A stretch of DNA of 64,000 bases from positions 2,852,001 to 2,916,000 of the forward strand of contig NZ_CP101751.1 in NCBI RefSeq assembly GCF_024496085.1, read 5' to 3'. The notes under the pieces are model-generated. The model saw only the letters and a program-made list of their open reading frames with translations, ran no database searches and had not been told where the DNA came from. This document shows, piece after piece, positions 11,901 through 18,499 of the stretch. This DNA is from Flavobacterium cerinum. GTDB lineage: Bacteria; Bacteroidota; Bacteroidia; Flavobacteriales; Flavobacteriaceae. The translations under genes and the position numbers were made by a program. Every line of letters starts with the position of its first letter. Positions within the stretch are counted from its first letter, which is position 1.

Positions 11901-12929
11901 ATAGGCTCCCAATCCGTATTGTTTTACATAATCGGTTACTTCAGCGTAAGCAGAATAAATAAAATCATCGGAGCTGTTCGGATAATAGATATCATTTGTA
12001 TTGGCTGTAACCGGGGTATAACCGGATGCTCCGGGACCTTGTAATAAAACTTGTCTTTTGTTAAAGTTTTTGGTAACCGAAACAGTTGTTGCAATGGTAC
12101 CGCTTACATTGGTATAAGCAAAGGAAGTCGACTGATATTCTGATGTAGATCGGTTTTGTCTGGAATCTCTTTCTAATCCGTTTACGGTAAGTGTAATACC
12201 TCCGGATTCTGTGTATACGGTTACCGGATCAAAAGTAACTACTCGTGTATTGCCGGAATTACTTACAACCTGATTAGTCGGATTCACCCAACTACCGCTG
12301 TTAACACGATAACGGATATAAGGTGCTGAATTCTGAAATTCAAATTGAACATTGTCTCCGTTTCCGGTGAATTCATACCGTACATAATAGCTGTTATTAT
12401 TACCTTGACGGGAAACATTCATAGAATATTGTGTATTGGTCACCGTATTATTATGACCAACCGTCTGATTGTTATTTACAGCTTGCGGCGGACCGGGAAC
12501 GTTTTTAGTTACCGAAAAAGTATCCGGACTGGAACTGCTGTTAGAAGCCCGGGCTGACCAGTACAATCCTGCATAAATAATTTTAGAACAGTTTGGAACA
12601 GCACCGTTTTCGGTCGAAAAATTCAGTGTGGCTGAAGAAGAGTTAAACGTATTGTTATCACTGTCAACATCCACATATTGCATATCGTTATTACTGTTGT
12701 TCGTGTTATCCCCATAGTTTACCAATGTCAGGTTAGTATTCCCGATCATGGTAAAATCTCCCTGAATATTATAAATCTTTTTGGTGGGAGTATATTGTGA
12801 AGTTCGCTGGGTAAACGGAACCCGAACCTGAGAAAACATTCCGGTAGCAGAAAGAGCCAAAAGAAGTGTTAGTACAAGTTTGGAGGTAGGAGCCGATATG
12901 ATACTACTTAATTGTGTAAAGTTTCTCAT
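2925..12929 (-). CDS. Giant HYR-repeat cell-surface adhesin with type B T9SS sorting domain
   Basis: Secreted surface protein of 3,334 residues. The N-terminus is a signal peptide ending near ATGMFSQ. Residues about 35-520 form a beta-rich unique region, and about 530-640 look like a DUF11-type domain (GQEIVYKIKVLNEG). A second unique region follows to about 880. From about 883 to 3068 there are some 23 near-identical 80-residue HYR-like repeats (core DNCSGAITVQGQD ... WTFTDACGNTSS), interrupted twice by a pair of different HYR-like units. The last 95 residues are the type B gliding-motility-associated sorting domain (SPNDDGYNDVF, IYNRWGILVF, DGTYFYILKYKD). Each repeat carries Cys residues that probably form disulfides. 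It is co-oriented with the SprF-like and PorE-like genes below and a small secreted gene above. A role in adhesion or gliding is inferred from architecture. Confidence 0.92.
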   Translation of the reverse strand: MRNFTQLSSIISAPTSKLVLTLLLALSATGMFSQVRVPFTQRTSQYTPTKKIYNIQGDFTMIGNTNLTLVNYGDNTNNSNNDMQYVDVDSDNNTFNSSSATLNFSTENGAVPNCSKIIYAGLYWSARASNSSSSPDTFSVTKNVPGPPQAVNNNQTVGHNNTVTNTQYSMNVSRQGNNNSYYVRYEFTGNGDNVQFEFQNSAPYIRYRVNSGSWVNPTNQVVSNSGNTRVVTFDPVTVYTESGGITLTVNGLERDSRQNRSTSEYQSTSFAYTNVSGTIATTVSVTKNFNKRQVLLQGPGASGYTPVTANTNDIYYPNSSDDFIYSAYAEVTDYVKQYGLGAYTVADVAMVEGNGGSVGYYGGWGLIVIYENSKMKWRDVTVFDGHAYVSGSNTTSFELPVSGFNTAQTGPINLKLGLMAGEGDRGISGDYFSIQKQSDNSWLDLNHSGNSTTNFFNSSILTGGNTRNPNLLNNTGLDISMFTIPNASNSVITNNQTSTKFRYGTTQDTYSIFTIAMSVDAYIPQPQGISSVTTINGNPASLPLTAQPGQEIVYKIKVLNEGSEAINNATLEIPVPFTASYVNGSASGAVFFSPAPTPNAVSFNPSQGANGTIIWNIGTLPLPANPSDVLGEFTFKLKATEDCSILKNTHCNPAITIYGYINGVGAISGVAVSTKPFIQGYTASGICQGEPIKDPLTVNINAQDYITNHCQNTPDEIVFNFCNTSGSIAVSQISGAFPPGTRFYNSYPVGPNTVEYTATNPFPATVGTQTYYGIPPGSNDCYYTFKISISASPVLTAPANYTLEGCSTAAITGLVYSETPVSISLAQFLAAGGTTTNQSLNYTISYVDTKSGTCPIVVTRKFTISSPCSSNQIFTQQITIKDTTPPVAPAPPAAVTVACGNNVPAMISLTANDNCSGAITVQGQDVTTPGNCPNSYTIVRTWTFTDACGNTSSVSQNITVNDNVAPVVPTAPAAVTVACSNNIPAMISLTANDNCSGAITVQGQDVTTPGNCPNSYTIVRTWTFTDACGNTSSVSQNITVNDNVAPVVPTAPAAVTVACSNNIPAMISLTANDNCSGAITVQGQDATTPGNCPNSYTIVRTWTFTDACGNTSSVSQNINVNDNIAPVVPTAPADVTVSCGGDVPAMISLTANDNCSGAITVQGQDATTPGNCPNSYTIVRTWTFTDACGNTSSVSQNINVNDNVAPTFTAPADITIYADANCNYNASVATTGDVTNENDNCSTGLQATYTDAVADGNCAGSKIITRTWTLVDQCGNTTTHAQTITVLDNTPPMITTQAQNVTVTCDGQGNQTQLQNWLNTNGGAVASDNCGPVKWSNNFSTLGNNCSDSVTVIFTATDACNNTSTTQATFTVNDNVPPVAPTPPAAVTVSCGGDVPAMISLTANDNCSGAITVQGQDATTPGNCPNSYTIVRTWTFTDACGNTSSVSQNINVNDNVAPVVPTAPAAITVSCGGDVPEMISLTANDNCSGAITVQGQDATTPGNCPNSYTIVRTWTFTDACGNTSSVSQNINVNDNIAPVVPTAPADVTVSCGGDVPAMISLTANDNCSGAITVQGQDVTTQGNCPNSYTIVRTWTFTDACGNTSSVSQNINVNDNVAPVVPTAPAAITVSCGGDVPEMISLTANDNCSGAITVQGQDATTPGNCPNSYTIVRTWTFTDACGNTSSVSQNINVNDNIAPVVPTAPADVTVSCGGDVPAMISLTANDNCSGAITVQGQDVTTQGNCPNSYTIVRTWTFTDACGNTSSVSQNINVNDNVAPVVPTAPAAITVSCGGDVPEMISLTANDNCSGAITVQGQDATTPGNCPNSYTIVRTWTFTDACGNTSSVSQNINVNDNIAPVVPTAPADVTVSCGGDVPAMISLTANDNCSGAITVQGQDATTPGNCPNSYTIVRTWTFTDACGNTSSVSQNINVNDNVAPTFTAPADITIYADANCNYNASVATTGDVTNENDNCSTGLQATYTDAVADGNCAGSKIITRTWTLVDQCGNTTTHTQTITVLDNTPPMITTQAQNVTVTCDGQGNQTQLQNWLNTNGGAVASDNCGPVKWSNNFSTLGNNCSDSVTVIFTATDACNNTSTTQATFTVNDNVPPVAPTPPAAVTVSCGGDVPAMISLTANDNCSGAITVQGQDATTPGNCPNSYTIVRTWTFTDACGNTSSVSQNINVNDNVAPVVPTAPAAITVSCGGDVPEMISLTANDNCSGAITVQGQDVTTQGNCPNSYTIVRTWTFTDACGNTSSVSQNINVNDNIAPVVPTAPAAITVSCGGDVPAMISLTANDNCSGAITVQGQDATTPGNCPNSYTIVRTWTFTDACGNTSSVSQNINVNDNIAPVVPTAPADVTVSCSGEVPAMISLTANDNCSGEITVQGQDVTTQGNCPNSYTIVRTWTFTDACGNTSSVSQNINVNDNIAPVVPTAPAAITVSCGGDVPAMISLTANDNCSGAITVQGQDVTTQGNCPNSYTIVRTWTFTDACGNTSSVSQNINVNDNIAPVVPTAPADVTVSCGGDVPAMISLTANDNCSGEITVQGQDATTPSNCPNSYTIVRTWTFTDACGNTSSVSQNINVNDNIAPVVPTAPADVTVSCGGDVPAMISLTANDNCSGEITVQGQDVTTQGNCPNSYTIVRTWTFTDTCGNTSSVSQNINVNDNIAPVVPTAPADVTVSCSGEVPAMISLTANDNCSGEITVQGQDVTTQGNCPNSYTIVRTWTFTDTCGNTSSVSQNINVNDNVAPVVPTAPADVTVSCGGDVPAMISLTANDNCSGEITVQGQDVTTQGNCPNSYTIVRTWTFTDACGNTSSVSQNINVNDNVAPVVPTAPAAITVSCGGEVPAMISLTANDNCSGEITVQGQDVTTQGNCPNSYTIVRTWTFTDACGNTSSISQNINVNDNVAPVVPTAPADVTVSCGGEVPAMISLTANDNCSGEITVQGQDVTTQGNCPNSYTIVRTWTFTDACGNTSSVSQNINVNDNIAPVVPTAPADVTVSCGGEVPAMISLTANDNCSGEITVQGQDVTAQGNCPNSYIITRTWTFTDACGNTANSIQLITVSDDIAPSLTSTLDAEVNANCADIPPVPEPTFTDNCGSTVTVDYSENITNQTSEAYDIIRSWTVSDTCFNQQTYTQTVHVTISNPLTVIAKAICIKDEPVNLFSVLPEGTPQNGTWSTPNAGAALEGSIFTAGQLTPGNYIVRYTLTEGDCPRIFEINIEVHERCIVLPACSINVYNAVSPNDDGYNDVFFIDGITCYPQNNVEIYNRWGILVFSTDGYDNTTRVFRGVSEGRATFNKGAELPDGTYFYILKYKDESGTEFTKTGYLYLNR
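3725..10280 (-). repeat. 240-bp tandem repeat array inside the adhesin gene, with higher-order units
   Basis: The basic unit is 240 bases (80 codons); the same phase recurs every fourth 60-base line from about 3,725 to 10,280. I count about 23 copies. Two higher levels are visible. A 480-base double unit is tandemly repeated three times near 7,320-8,760, almost without change: 7321-7440, 7801-7920 and 8281-8400 read the same. A block holding two divergent HYR units appears at 6601-7140 and again at about 8797-9336, 2,196 bases apart. Copies toward the C-terminus of the protein carry a shared set of substitutions (GEITV, CGGEVPA). This pattern indicates expansion by unequal recombination. The exact copy number depends on correct assembly. 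Confidence 0.95.
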
Positions 12930-12952
12930 AATCTTATGTCTTAGAATAAAAC

Positions 12953-13441
12953 TTAACTAGGGATAGATATCGAATAGATGATTAAATAACCATTGCGATT
13001 ATTTAGAAACAGGCTTTTGATATAATCCGGATTGCATTTAAAATCGCAGATCACATAGATGTATTTCAGACTCTTAAATTTTTCGAGCGCTGTTGTGTCA
13101 ATTCTTAGAGGATCATTAGCACTTAGCTTAAGTGTAAGTATCTCCAATGGCCTGGTGTCTTCTCTGGCCAGAAACTGACTAAAGGAATAAGCATCTACTT
13201 CGGCATAATAACAATTACCCTGTGTTAAGTCTTTCACTTTACCGTTGAGGATGTAAAGTTTAGGATGTAAATCTTTTAACAATGATCGAGCACGACCATA
13301 ATTAAATTCGGAACCCGTTTGTTTTCCTTCATATCCTTTTGTCATTAAATCCTGGTAGGATATGAAAGTTTGAGAATGCACCGTTCCTGCTAAGAGGAGT
13401 AGCAGAAAAAGTGCGGCTGCTTTTTGTTTTAAAGCGTTCAT
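12953..13441 (-). CDS. Small secreted protein at the head of the adhesin operon
   Basis: I do not recognise a family. The frame is open from 13,483, but the likely start is the ATG at 13,441 (or 13,447), because MNALKQKAAALFLLLL begins a clean signal peptide ending near GTVHSQ; a start at 13,483 would place charged and hydrophobic residues before it. The mature part is about 140 residues, with a leucine-spaced segment (LEILTLKLSANDPLRI ... LEKFKSLKYIYVI) resembling one or two leucine-rich-repeat-like turns, and two Cys residues around CDFKC. It ends 23 bases before the adhesin start, so co-transcription is likely. A chaperone, ligand or regulator role for the adhesin cannot be decided from sequence. 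Confidence 0.6.
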   Translation of the reverse strand: MNALKQKAAALFLLLLLAGTVHSQTFISYQDLMTKGYEGKQTGSEFNYGRARSLLKDLHPKLYILNGKVKDLTQGNCYYAEVDAYSFSQFLAREDTRPLEILTLKLSANDPLRIDTTALEKFKSLKYIYVICDFKCNPDYIKSLFLNNRNGYLIIYSISIPS

Positions 13442-13483
13442 GATCATTATATTAATTAAGTTAGTTTTCTTAAAAAATGACAT

Positions 13484-13913
13484 AAAGATTCCCCGGGCGA
13501 TAAAAACAGCTCTGTTTTTTCACCATTTAAAAAACCGATATGTAAAGCCATGGAACAGATTACTTGTGAGACAAGCAAAAAGGACTTGGTGACTTAATTA
13601 AAACAGGTTGATATGAATTTGGAAACAAGAAAGTCTATTACGATTTTAATAGACATATCGTAATAATAACATGGTTTTTAGTAGCATTTCAGTATTATTT
13701 TGAGTTTTATAGTGGTATTTAAACTTAAAATAAAAGAATACGCTGCCATGTTTGAATGATACTAAATTATTCAAATAAAATCGGGGCGCATTATTTCCGT
13801 AAGGTTTTTCGATAAAATGACTTTTTTTATCCATGAATTAACATTTTTTTGATACTTTTTAACTGGTATTTTTCTTTTTTTTTGACGTACTTTATGAAAT
13901 AAATAGCTACATC
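13484..13913. other. Intergenic region with two mutually exclusive hairpins
   Basis: About 430 bases without a convincing gene between the adhesin operon (minus) and sixA (plus). A divergent promoter pair is expected. Within it, GTCTATTA at 13633-13640 pairs with TAATAGAC at 13647-13654, while TATTACGAT at 13636-13644 can instead pair with ATCGTAATA at 13657-13665. The two stems share bases and cannot form together. Toward sixA the sequence becomes T-rich. A 62-codon minus-strand frame here has no family likeness and is not called. Confidence 0.5.
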
Positions 13914-14402
13914 ATGAAAAATTTAATTCTAATTCGTCATGCAAAATCAAGCTGGGAAACACCTAGTAAAGATATAGACAGACCCATTTCCCAAAGAGGT
14001 ATTCATGATGCCAACACCATTTTTAGTCAAATAAGTAATTTCTTACCTAAAACATTTTTGGTATGGAGTAGTACGGCTAAACGGGCAAGGGAAACGGCGA
14101 TGATCTTTTCACAAAATCTCTCTATTCCTTATGAAAGTATCATTATAAATGAAGACTTATATACGTTTGACAGCAGAAATCTGGAAGCGGCCATAAAAAA
14201 ATGCGAAAACAGGTTTGACAGCCTAATTCTTTTCGGACATAACGAGGCTATAACAGATTTTGTTAATAAATTTGGTGACCTTTATATTGACAATGTTCCC
14301 ACTGCCGGATTGGTTTCTATAACATTTGAGCAGGATAACTGGGACGATATTAATAAAGGGCGAACAATTAAAACCTTATTTCCAAGGCAGTTAAAAGTAT
14401 GA
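13914..14402 (+). CDS. sixA: SixA-like histidine phosphatase
   Basis: Histidine phosphatase superfamily protein of 162 residues, the size of SixA. The N-terminal phosphoacceptor motif LIRHAKSSW (residues 4-12) is intact, followed by the family region DRPISQRG; the second catalytic His is in LFGHNEAITDF near residue 104. SixA removes phosphate from phosphohistidine in phosphorelay proteins. The stop codon overlaps the start of ppk1 by four bases (ATGA), and ppx follows, so it heads a polyphosphate operon. PPK1 works through an autophosphorylated His, which makes PPK1 or another phosphohistidine protein an attractive substrate; that is inference. Short upstream T-rich sequence probably holds the promoter, but no clean -7 box was found. 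Confidence 0.85.
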   Translation: MKNLILIRHAKSSWETPSKDIDRPISQRGIHDANTIFSQISNFLPKTFLVWSSTAKRARETAMIFSQNLSIPYESIIINEDLYTFDSRNLEAAIKKCENRFDSLILFGHNEAITDFVNKFGDLYIDNVPTAGLVSITFEQDNWDDINKGRTIKTLFPRQLKV

Positions 14403-16513
14403 CATCTCACGAAAACAGATATATCGACAGAGAAAAAAGTTGGTTGGCATTTAATGCAAGAGTTTTACAAGAAGCAGCAGATGAAAGTGTTCCGTTATTA
14501 GACAGACTCCGTTTTTTAGGTATATTTTCCAATAATTTAGACGAATTTTTCCGTGTACGCTACGCAGCTGTACGCCGGTTAAGTATGGAAGGTATTTCCG
14601 GAGAAAAGATTCTGGGCGGTATTTCAGCACAACAATTATTAAAAGACATTACCGAAATTGTAATTGAACAACAATCGGAAAGTTTGCGCATTCTGAGTGT
14701 CATTGAAAAGATGCTTGAAAAAGAAAACATCTTTATTATTAATGAAACGGAAACAAATAAAGAGCAACAAAACTTTATTAAAGAATTTTTTATTCAGAAA
14801 GTAAGCCCGGAATTGGTAACGATTATCCTTAATGATTTGGATGAATTTCCGTTATTAAAAGACACTTCAGGTTATTTGGCGGTCAAATTAGTCATGAAAC
14901 CGAAACAGTTGGTAATTGATCCGTCAGATGTGATTCAGAAAAAGGAAGTACGTTATGCTGTTGTCGAAATTCCGAAAACAATTAACCGTTTTGTAGTGCT
15001 TCCGTCCAGTAATGATAAGCAATATGTGATCTTATTGGATGATGTGATTCGCTATAATCTGCACAGTATTTTTAATATTTTCGACTACGAAAGTATTTCG
15101 GCACATATGATTAAAATTACACGTGATGCGGAATTGGATATTGATTCGGACCTGAACAAAAGTTTAATCGAAAAAATATCAACCAGTGTAAAAGATCGTA
15201 GAATAGGGGAACCGGTTCGTTTTGTATATGATCAGTCTATCGAAAAAGATACATTGGCTTTTTTCCTGACACGAATGAAAATTGATGCTACGGATAGCTT
15301 GATTCCGGGTGGTCGCTATCATAACCGTCGGGATTATATTGATTTCCCGAATCTGGGACGTTATGATTTACTGTTCAAACAAAATCCGCCTTTACCGGTT
15401 GTCGATCTGAGTCTGGAAGGTAGTATTCTGGAGCGGATTAAACAAAAAGACTTTCTGGTAAATGCACCGTATCAATCCTTTTCCTATTTGATCAAGTTCT
15501 TACGGGAAGCTGCTCTTGATCCGAAAGTAACATCGATTAAAATTACACTATATCGTCTGGCTAAAAATTCCCAGATTATCAGTTCTTTAATCAATGCCGC
15601 TAAAAACGGAAAAAGAGTGATTGTTCAGATTGAATTACAGGCGCGTTTCGATGAAGCCAGTAATATCTCGTATGCCGAACAAATGCAAACGGAAGGAATT
15701 GAGCTTATTTTCGGGGTAAAAGGACTAAAAGTACACAGTAAAATTTGTGCTATTGAAAGAATCGAAGACGGGAAAATTTTCCGCTACGGCTTTATTTCGA
15801 CAGGGAATTTTAATGAGTCGACAGCTAAAATTTATACTGATGTAACGTTGCTTACCAGTCATCAACCGATTTTAAGAGATATCAACCGCATTTTTGATTT
15901 CTTTGATGTCAATTATCGTGTCCATCGTTATAAACATCTGATTGTATCGCCACATTATACCCGATCAAAATTTATTAAACTGATTGAAAGGGAAATGCAT
16001 AATGCTCAGGAAGGAAAAGAAGCTTATATTAAATTGAAAATGAATAGTTTGTCTGATTTTAAAATGATCGACAAATTATATGAAGCCAGTCGAGCCGGAG
16101 TAAAAATTCAGCTGATTGTTCGTGGTATTTGCTCGCTTATACCGGGTATATTGGGAATGAGTGAAAATATTGAAGCAATTAGTATAGTCGATAATTATCT
16201 GGAGCATGCCCGTATTTATATCTTCGGAAATGAAGGCGATCCGGAAGTTTATATTTCTTCCGCTGATTTTATGACGCGTAATCTTGATGCTCGTGTAGAA
16301 GTAACTTGTCCGATTTATGATCCCCGGATTAAGGAAGAGTTGATCGAAACGTTTAATATTGGTTGGAAAGGGAACGTAAAAGCCCGTTTGCATTCCGAAA
16401 ATCTGGAAAACAAATACCGAAAACGTCCGAAAGAAAAAATGTTCCGGGCGCAATTGGAAACCTATAACTACTATCGCAATCAGATGGATGTTATAGTCGA
16501 GAAAAAACTTTGA
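14399..16513 (+). CDS. ppk1: Polyphosphate kinase 1
   Basis: Makes inorganic polyphosphate from ATP, reversibly. At 704 residues it matches full-length PPK1. The N-terminal domain starts RYIDREKSWLAFNARVLQEA, followed by the head domain and two phospholipase-D-like C-terminal domains. The autophosphorylated His is His446 in KVHSKICAIER, and the second active-site His is His603 in LEHARIYIFG. Also visible are FISTGNFNESTAKIYTD and SSADFMTRNLDARVEV. The start overlaps the sixA stop by four bases and ppx follows after 22 bases, which implies translational coupling and balanced synthesis and breakdown of polyphosphate. A long frame on the opposite strand at its 3' end is a shadow. Confidence 0.97.
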   Translation: MTSHENRYIDREKSWLAFNARVLQEAADESVPLLDRLRFLGIFSNNLDEFFRVRYAAVRRLSMEGISGEKILGGISAQQLLKDITEIVIEQQSESLRILSVIEKMLEKENIFIINETETNKEQQNFIKEFFIQKVSPELVTIILNDLDEFPLLKDTSGYLAVKLVMKPKQLVIDPSDVIQKKEVRYAVVEIPKTINRFVVLPSSNDKQYVILLDDVIRYNLHSIFNIFDYESISAHMIKITRDAELDIDSDLNKSLIEKISTSVKDRRIGEPVRFVYDQSIEKDTLAFFLTRMKIDATDSLIPGGRYHNRRDYIDFPNLGRYDLLFKQNPPLPVVDLSLEGSILERIKQKDFLVNAPYQSFSYLIKFLREAALDPKVTSIKITLYRLAKNSQIISSLINAAKNGKRVIVQIELQARFDEASNISYAEQMQTEGIELIFGVKGLKVHSKICAIERIEDGKIFRYGFISTGNFNESTAKIYTDVTLLTSHQPILRDINRIFDFFDVNYRVHRYKHLIVSPHYTRSKFIKLIEREMHNAQEGKEAYIKLKMNSLSDFKMIDKLYEASRAGVKIQLIVRGICSLIPGILGMSENIEAISIVDNYLEHARIYIFGNEGDPEVYISSADFMTRNLDARVEVTCPIYDPRIKEELIETFNIGWKGNVKARLHSENLENKYRKRPKEKMFRAQLETYNYYRNQMDVIVEKKL

Positions 16514-16535
16514 TAATCCCTCAATTAAAAGTAAT

Positions 16536-17426
16536 ATGATTTCGATCAAAAAATATGCAGCTATCGATATCGGATCCAATGCGATGCGATTGCTGATTAC
16601 TAATATTGTAGAACAAGCCGGAAAAGAAACCCAGTTTAATAAAAGCGAATTGGTTCGCGTTCCGATCCGTTTAGGACAGGATGCATTTACAGTTGGGGAA
16701 ATCACGGATGATAATATTGAACGAATGGTCGATGCGATGAAGGCGTTCAAATTATTAATGAAAGTATATAAAGTAGAACGTTACATGGCATGTGCTACAT
16801 CCGCTATGCGTGAGGCATATAACGGTCAGGAAGTAGCTGACATTATTAAGAAAAAAGCCGATATTAAAATCAATATTATCGACGGTAAAAAAGAGGCTAA
16901 AATAATTGCTTCATCCGATTTACGCCATTTTATTAAAACGGATCAGACTTATCTTTATGTCGATGTAGGCGGTGGAAGTACTGAATTTTCATTGTTTTCT
17001 GAAGGTCAGATGGTGGCTTCAAAATCTTTTAAAAACGGAACCGTTCGTTTACTGAATAACATGGTTAATGATGTGGTATGGCAGGAAATCGAAAAATGGA
17101 TAAAAATCCAAACCGAACCTTATGAGCATATCACACTGATCGGATCGGGAGGAAACATCAATAAATTGTTTAAACTTTCCGGTAAGTTACAGGAAAAACC
17201 ATTATCCTATGCTTATGTTAACGCGCAATACCAATACCTGAATTCACTTTCATATGAGCAACGCATCGCAGAAATCGGATTAAATCCGGATCGTGCCGAT
17301 GTAATCATTCCGGCAACCCGTATTTACCTGAGTGCGATGAAATGGAGCGGAGCAAAAAATATTTATGTCCCTAAAATCGGACTTTCAGACGGTATTGTAA
17401 AAGCCATGTATTACGACAAAATTTAA
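16536..17426 (+). CDS. ppx: Ppx/GppA-family exopolyphosphatase
   Basis: Phosphatase of the actin-like ASKHA fold that releases phosphate from polyphosphate ends or acts on pppGpp. The N-terminal phosphate-binding loop is AAIDIGSNAMRLLI (about residues 7-20), the second loop YVDVGGGSTEFSLF (about 141-154), and a third glycine-rich loop LIGSGGNINK lies near 206. At 296 residues it is the short form, lacking the C-terminal HD-like domain of E. coli Ppx. It lies 22 bases after ppk1 and one base before an acetyltransferase gene, so it is part of the same operon. The choice between Ppx and GppA activity is not settled by sequence; context favours polyphosphate. Confidence 0.9.
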   Translation: MISIKKYAAIDIGSNAMRLLITNIVEQAGKETQFNKSELVRVPIRLGQDAFTVGEITDDNIERMVDAMKAFKLLMKVYKVERYMACATSAMREAYNGQEVADIIKKKADIKINIIDGKKEAKIIASSDLRHFIKTDQTYLYVDVGGGSTEFSLFSEGQMVASKSFKNGTVRLLNNMVNDVVWQEIEKWIKIQTEPYEHITLIGSGGNINKLFKLSGKLQEKPLSYAYVNAQYQYLNSLSYEQRIAEIGLNPDRADVIIPATRIYLSAMKWSGAKNIYVPKIGLSDGIVKAMYYDKI

Positions 17427-17427
17427 A

Positions 17428-17868
17428 ATGAAAACAACAATTTATACACCTTCGGTAAATGATTATATTGAAATTACCGAAGTATGGGAAGCATCTGTTC
17501 GTGCTACACATACCTTTTTGACAGAAGAAGATATTCAATATTATAAACCATTGATTTTAAATGAATATCTAAAAGCTGTAACCCTTTTTTGTACTTCGGA
17601 TAACGGAGCCATTACCGGTTTTATCGGTTTGTCGGAAGATACAATTGAAATGCTTTTTATACGTCCGGATTACAGAGGAAAAGGAGTAGGAAAAGTACTA
17701 TTGGACTTTGCAATTAAAGAACATAATGTTTTTAAAGTCGATGTAAACGAGCAAAATGAGCAAGCTGTCGGATTTTATGAGTATCTGGGGTTTAAAACCG
17801 TAAAAAGAGAACCTTTGGATCCGAACGGGAAACCGTTTCCGATTTTATCAATGGAACTTCAAAAATAA
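17428..17868 (+). CDS. GNAT-family N-acetyltransferase
   Basis: Small acetyltransferase of 146 residues that should transfer acetyl from acetyl-CoA to an amine. The acetyl-CoA pyrophosphate-binding motif is RPDYRGKGVGKVLLDFA (about residues 83-99), preceded by the beta-strand IEMLFI and followed by VDVNEQNEQAVGFYEYLGF, the usual motif B. It resembles the YjaB group. It starts one base after ppx and precedes a Crp/Fnr gene by 17 bases, so it may ride on the same transcript. The substrate cannot be read from sequence. Confidence 0.85.
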   Translation: MKTTIYTPSVNDYIEITEVWEASVRATHTFLTEEDIQYYKPLILNEYLKAVTLFCTSDNGAITGFIGLSEDTIEMLFIRPDYRGKGVGKVLLDFAIKEHNVFKVDVNEQNEQAVGFYEYLGFKTVKREPLDPNGKPFPILSMELQK

Positions 17869-17885
17869 TTAACAGTTGATCGGAT

Positions 17886-18443
17886 ATGAAAGCACTGTTT
17901 AAAACATTAGGAATCTTGTCCGCAGCCGAATTGGATATGCTGGATGATATCCTTACAGAACGGATTTTAAAAAAAGGCGAATACCTGATTAAAGAAAATA
18001 CAGTTTGCGACGAAATTGTTTTTATCAAATCAGGTGCGCTTCGCTCTTTTTATATTAACAGTGAAGGAGATGAAATTACGAATTGTATTACTTTCGAGAA
18101 TGAATTAATGTCCGCTTTTTCCAGTTTCGTAACCAAAAAATCCACCGATGAAAATATTCAGGCTTTATTCGATACCGAATTAGAGGTTTTACATCGTGAA
18201 GATCTCGAAAGATTGTATTTTCAGAATATAAACTGGCAAAAAGTAGGACGTATTTTAGCAGAAACACAATATGTTCAATTAGAAAAACGAGTAGCTTCCT
18301 TTCAGAAATTTTCTGGAAAAGAACGCTATGAAGAATTGTTCAGCCTACAGCCTAAATACATCAAACTTATTCCGTTACAATATCTGGCGTCCTTTTTAGG
18401 TATCACACCGAGACATTTAAGTCGTATTCGAAAAGCAGTATAA
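17886..18443 (+). CDS. Crp/Fnr-family transcriptional regulator
   Basis: Regulator of 185 residues. The N-terminal cyclic-nucleotide-binding beta-roll spans about 10-115 (ILKKGEYLIKENTVCDEIVFIKSG), and a C-terminal winged helix ends LASFLGITPRHLSRIRKAV, where SFLGITPRHLSRIRK is the recognition helix region. No Cys cluster for an iron-sulfur centre and no full cAMP-contact motif (the RSA type) are visible, as is usual for the many Bacteroidetes family members of unknown ligand. It follows the acetyltransferase by 17 bases. Targets are unknown; the palindrome GGACATATGTCC near 19,243 is a possible but unproved site. Confidence 0.88.
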   Translation: MKALFKTLGILSAAELDMLDDILTERILKKGEYLIKENTVCDEIVFIKSGALRSFYINSEGDEITNCITFENELMSAFSSFVTKKSTDENIQALFDTELEVLHREDLERLYFQNINWQKVGRILAETQYVQLEKRVASFQKFSGKERYEELFSLQPKYIKLIPLQYLASFLGITPRHLSRIRKAV

Positions 18444-18499
18444 ATAGCTTAAAAGTAATTTCCTTTTTTTAAATTTCAGATTAAGAAACTTATGATTAT

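Noticed and set aside
13646..13834. A 62-codon minus-strand frame before sixA
   Set aside because: A/T-rich, no family likeness, no ribosome site or conserved neighbours; it is likely part of the promoter region.
16076..16750. A 224-codon minus-strand frame opposite ppk1/ppx
   Set aside because: Shadow of two well-conserved genes; its translation has no coherent domain and no promoter.
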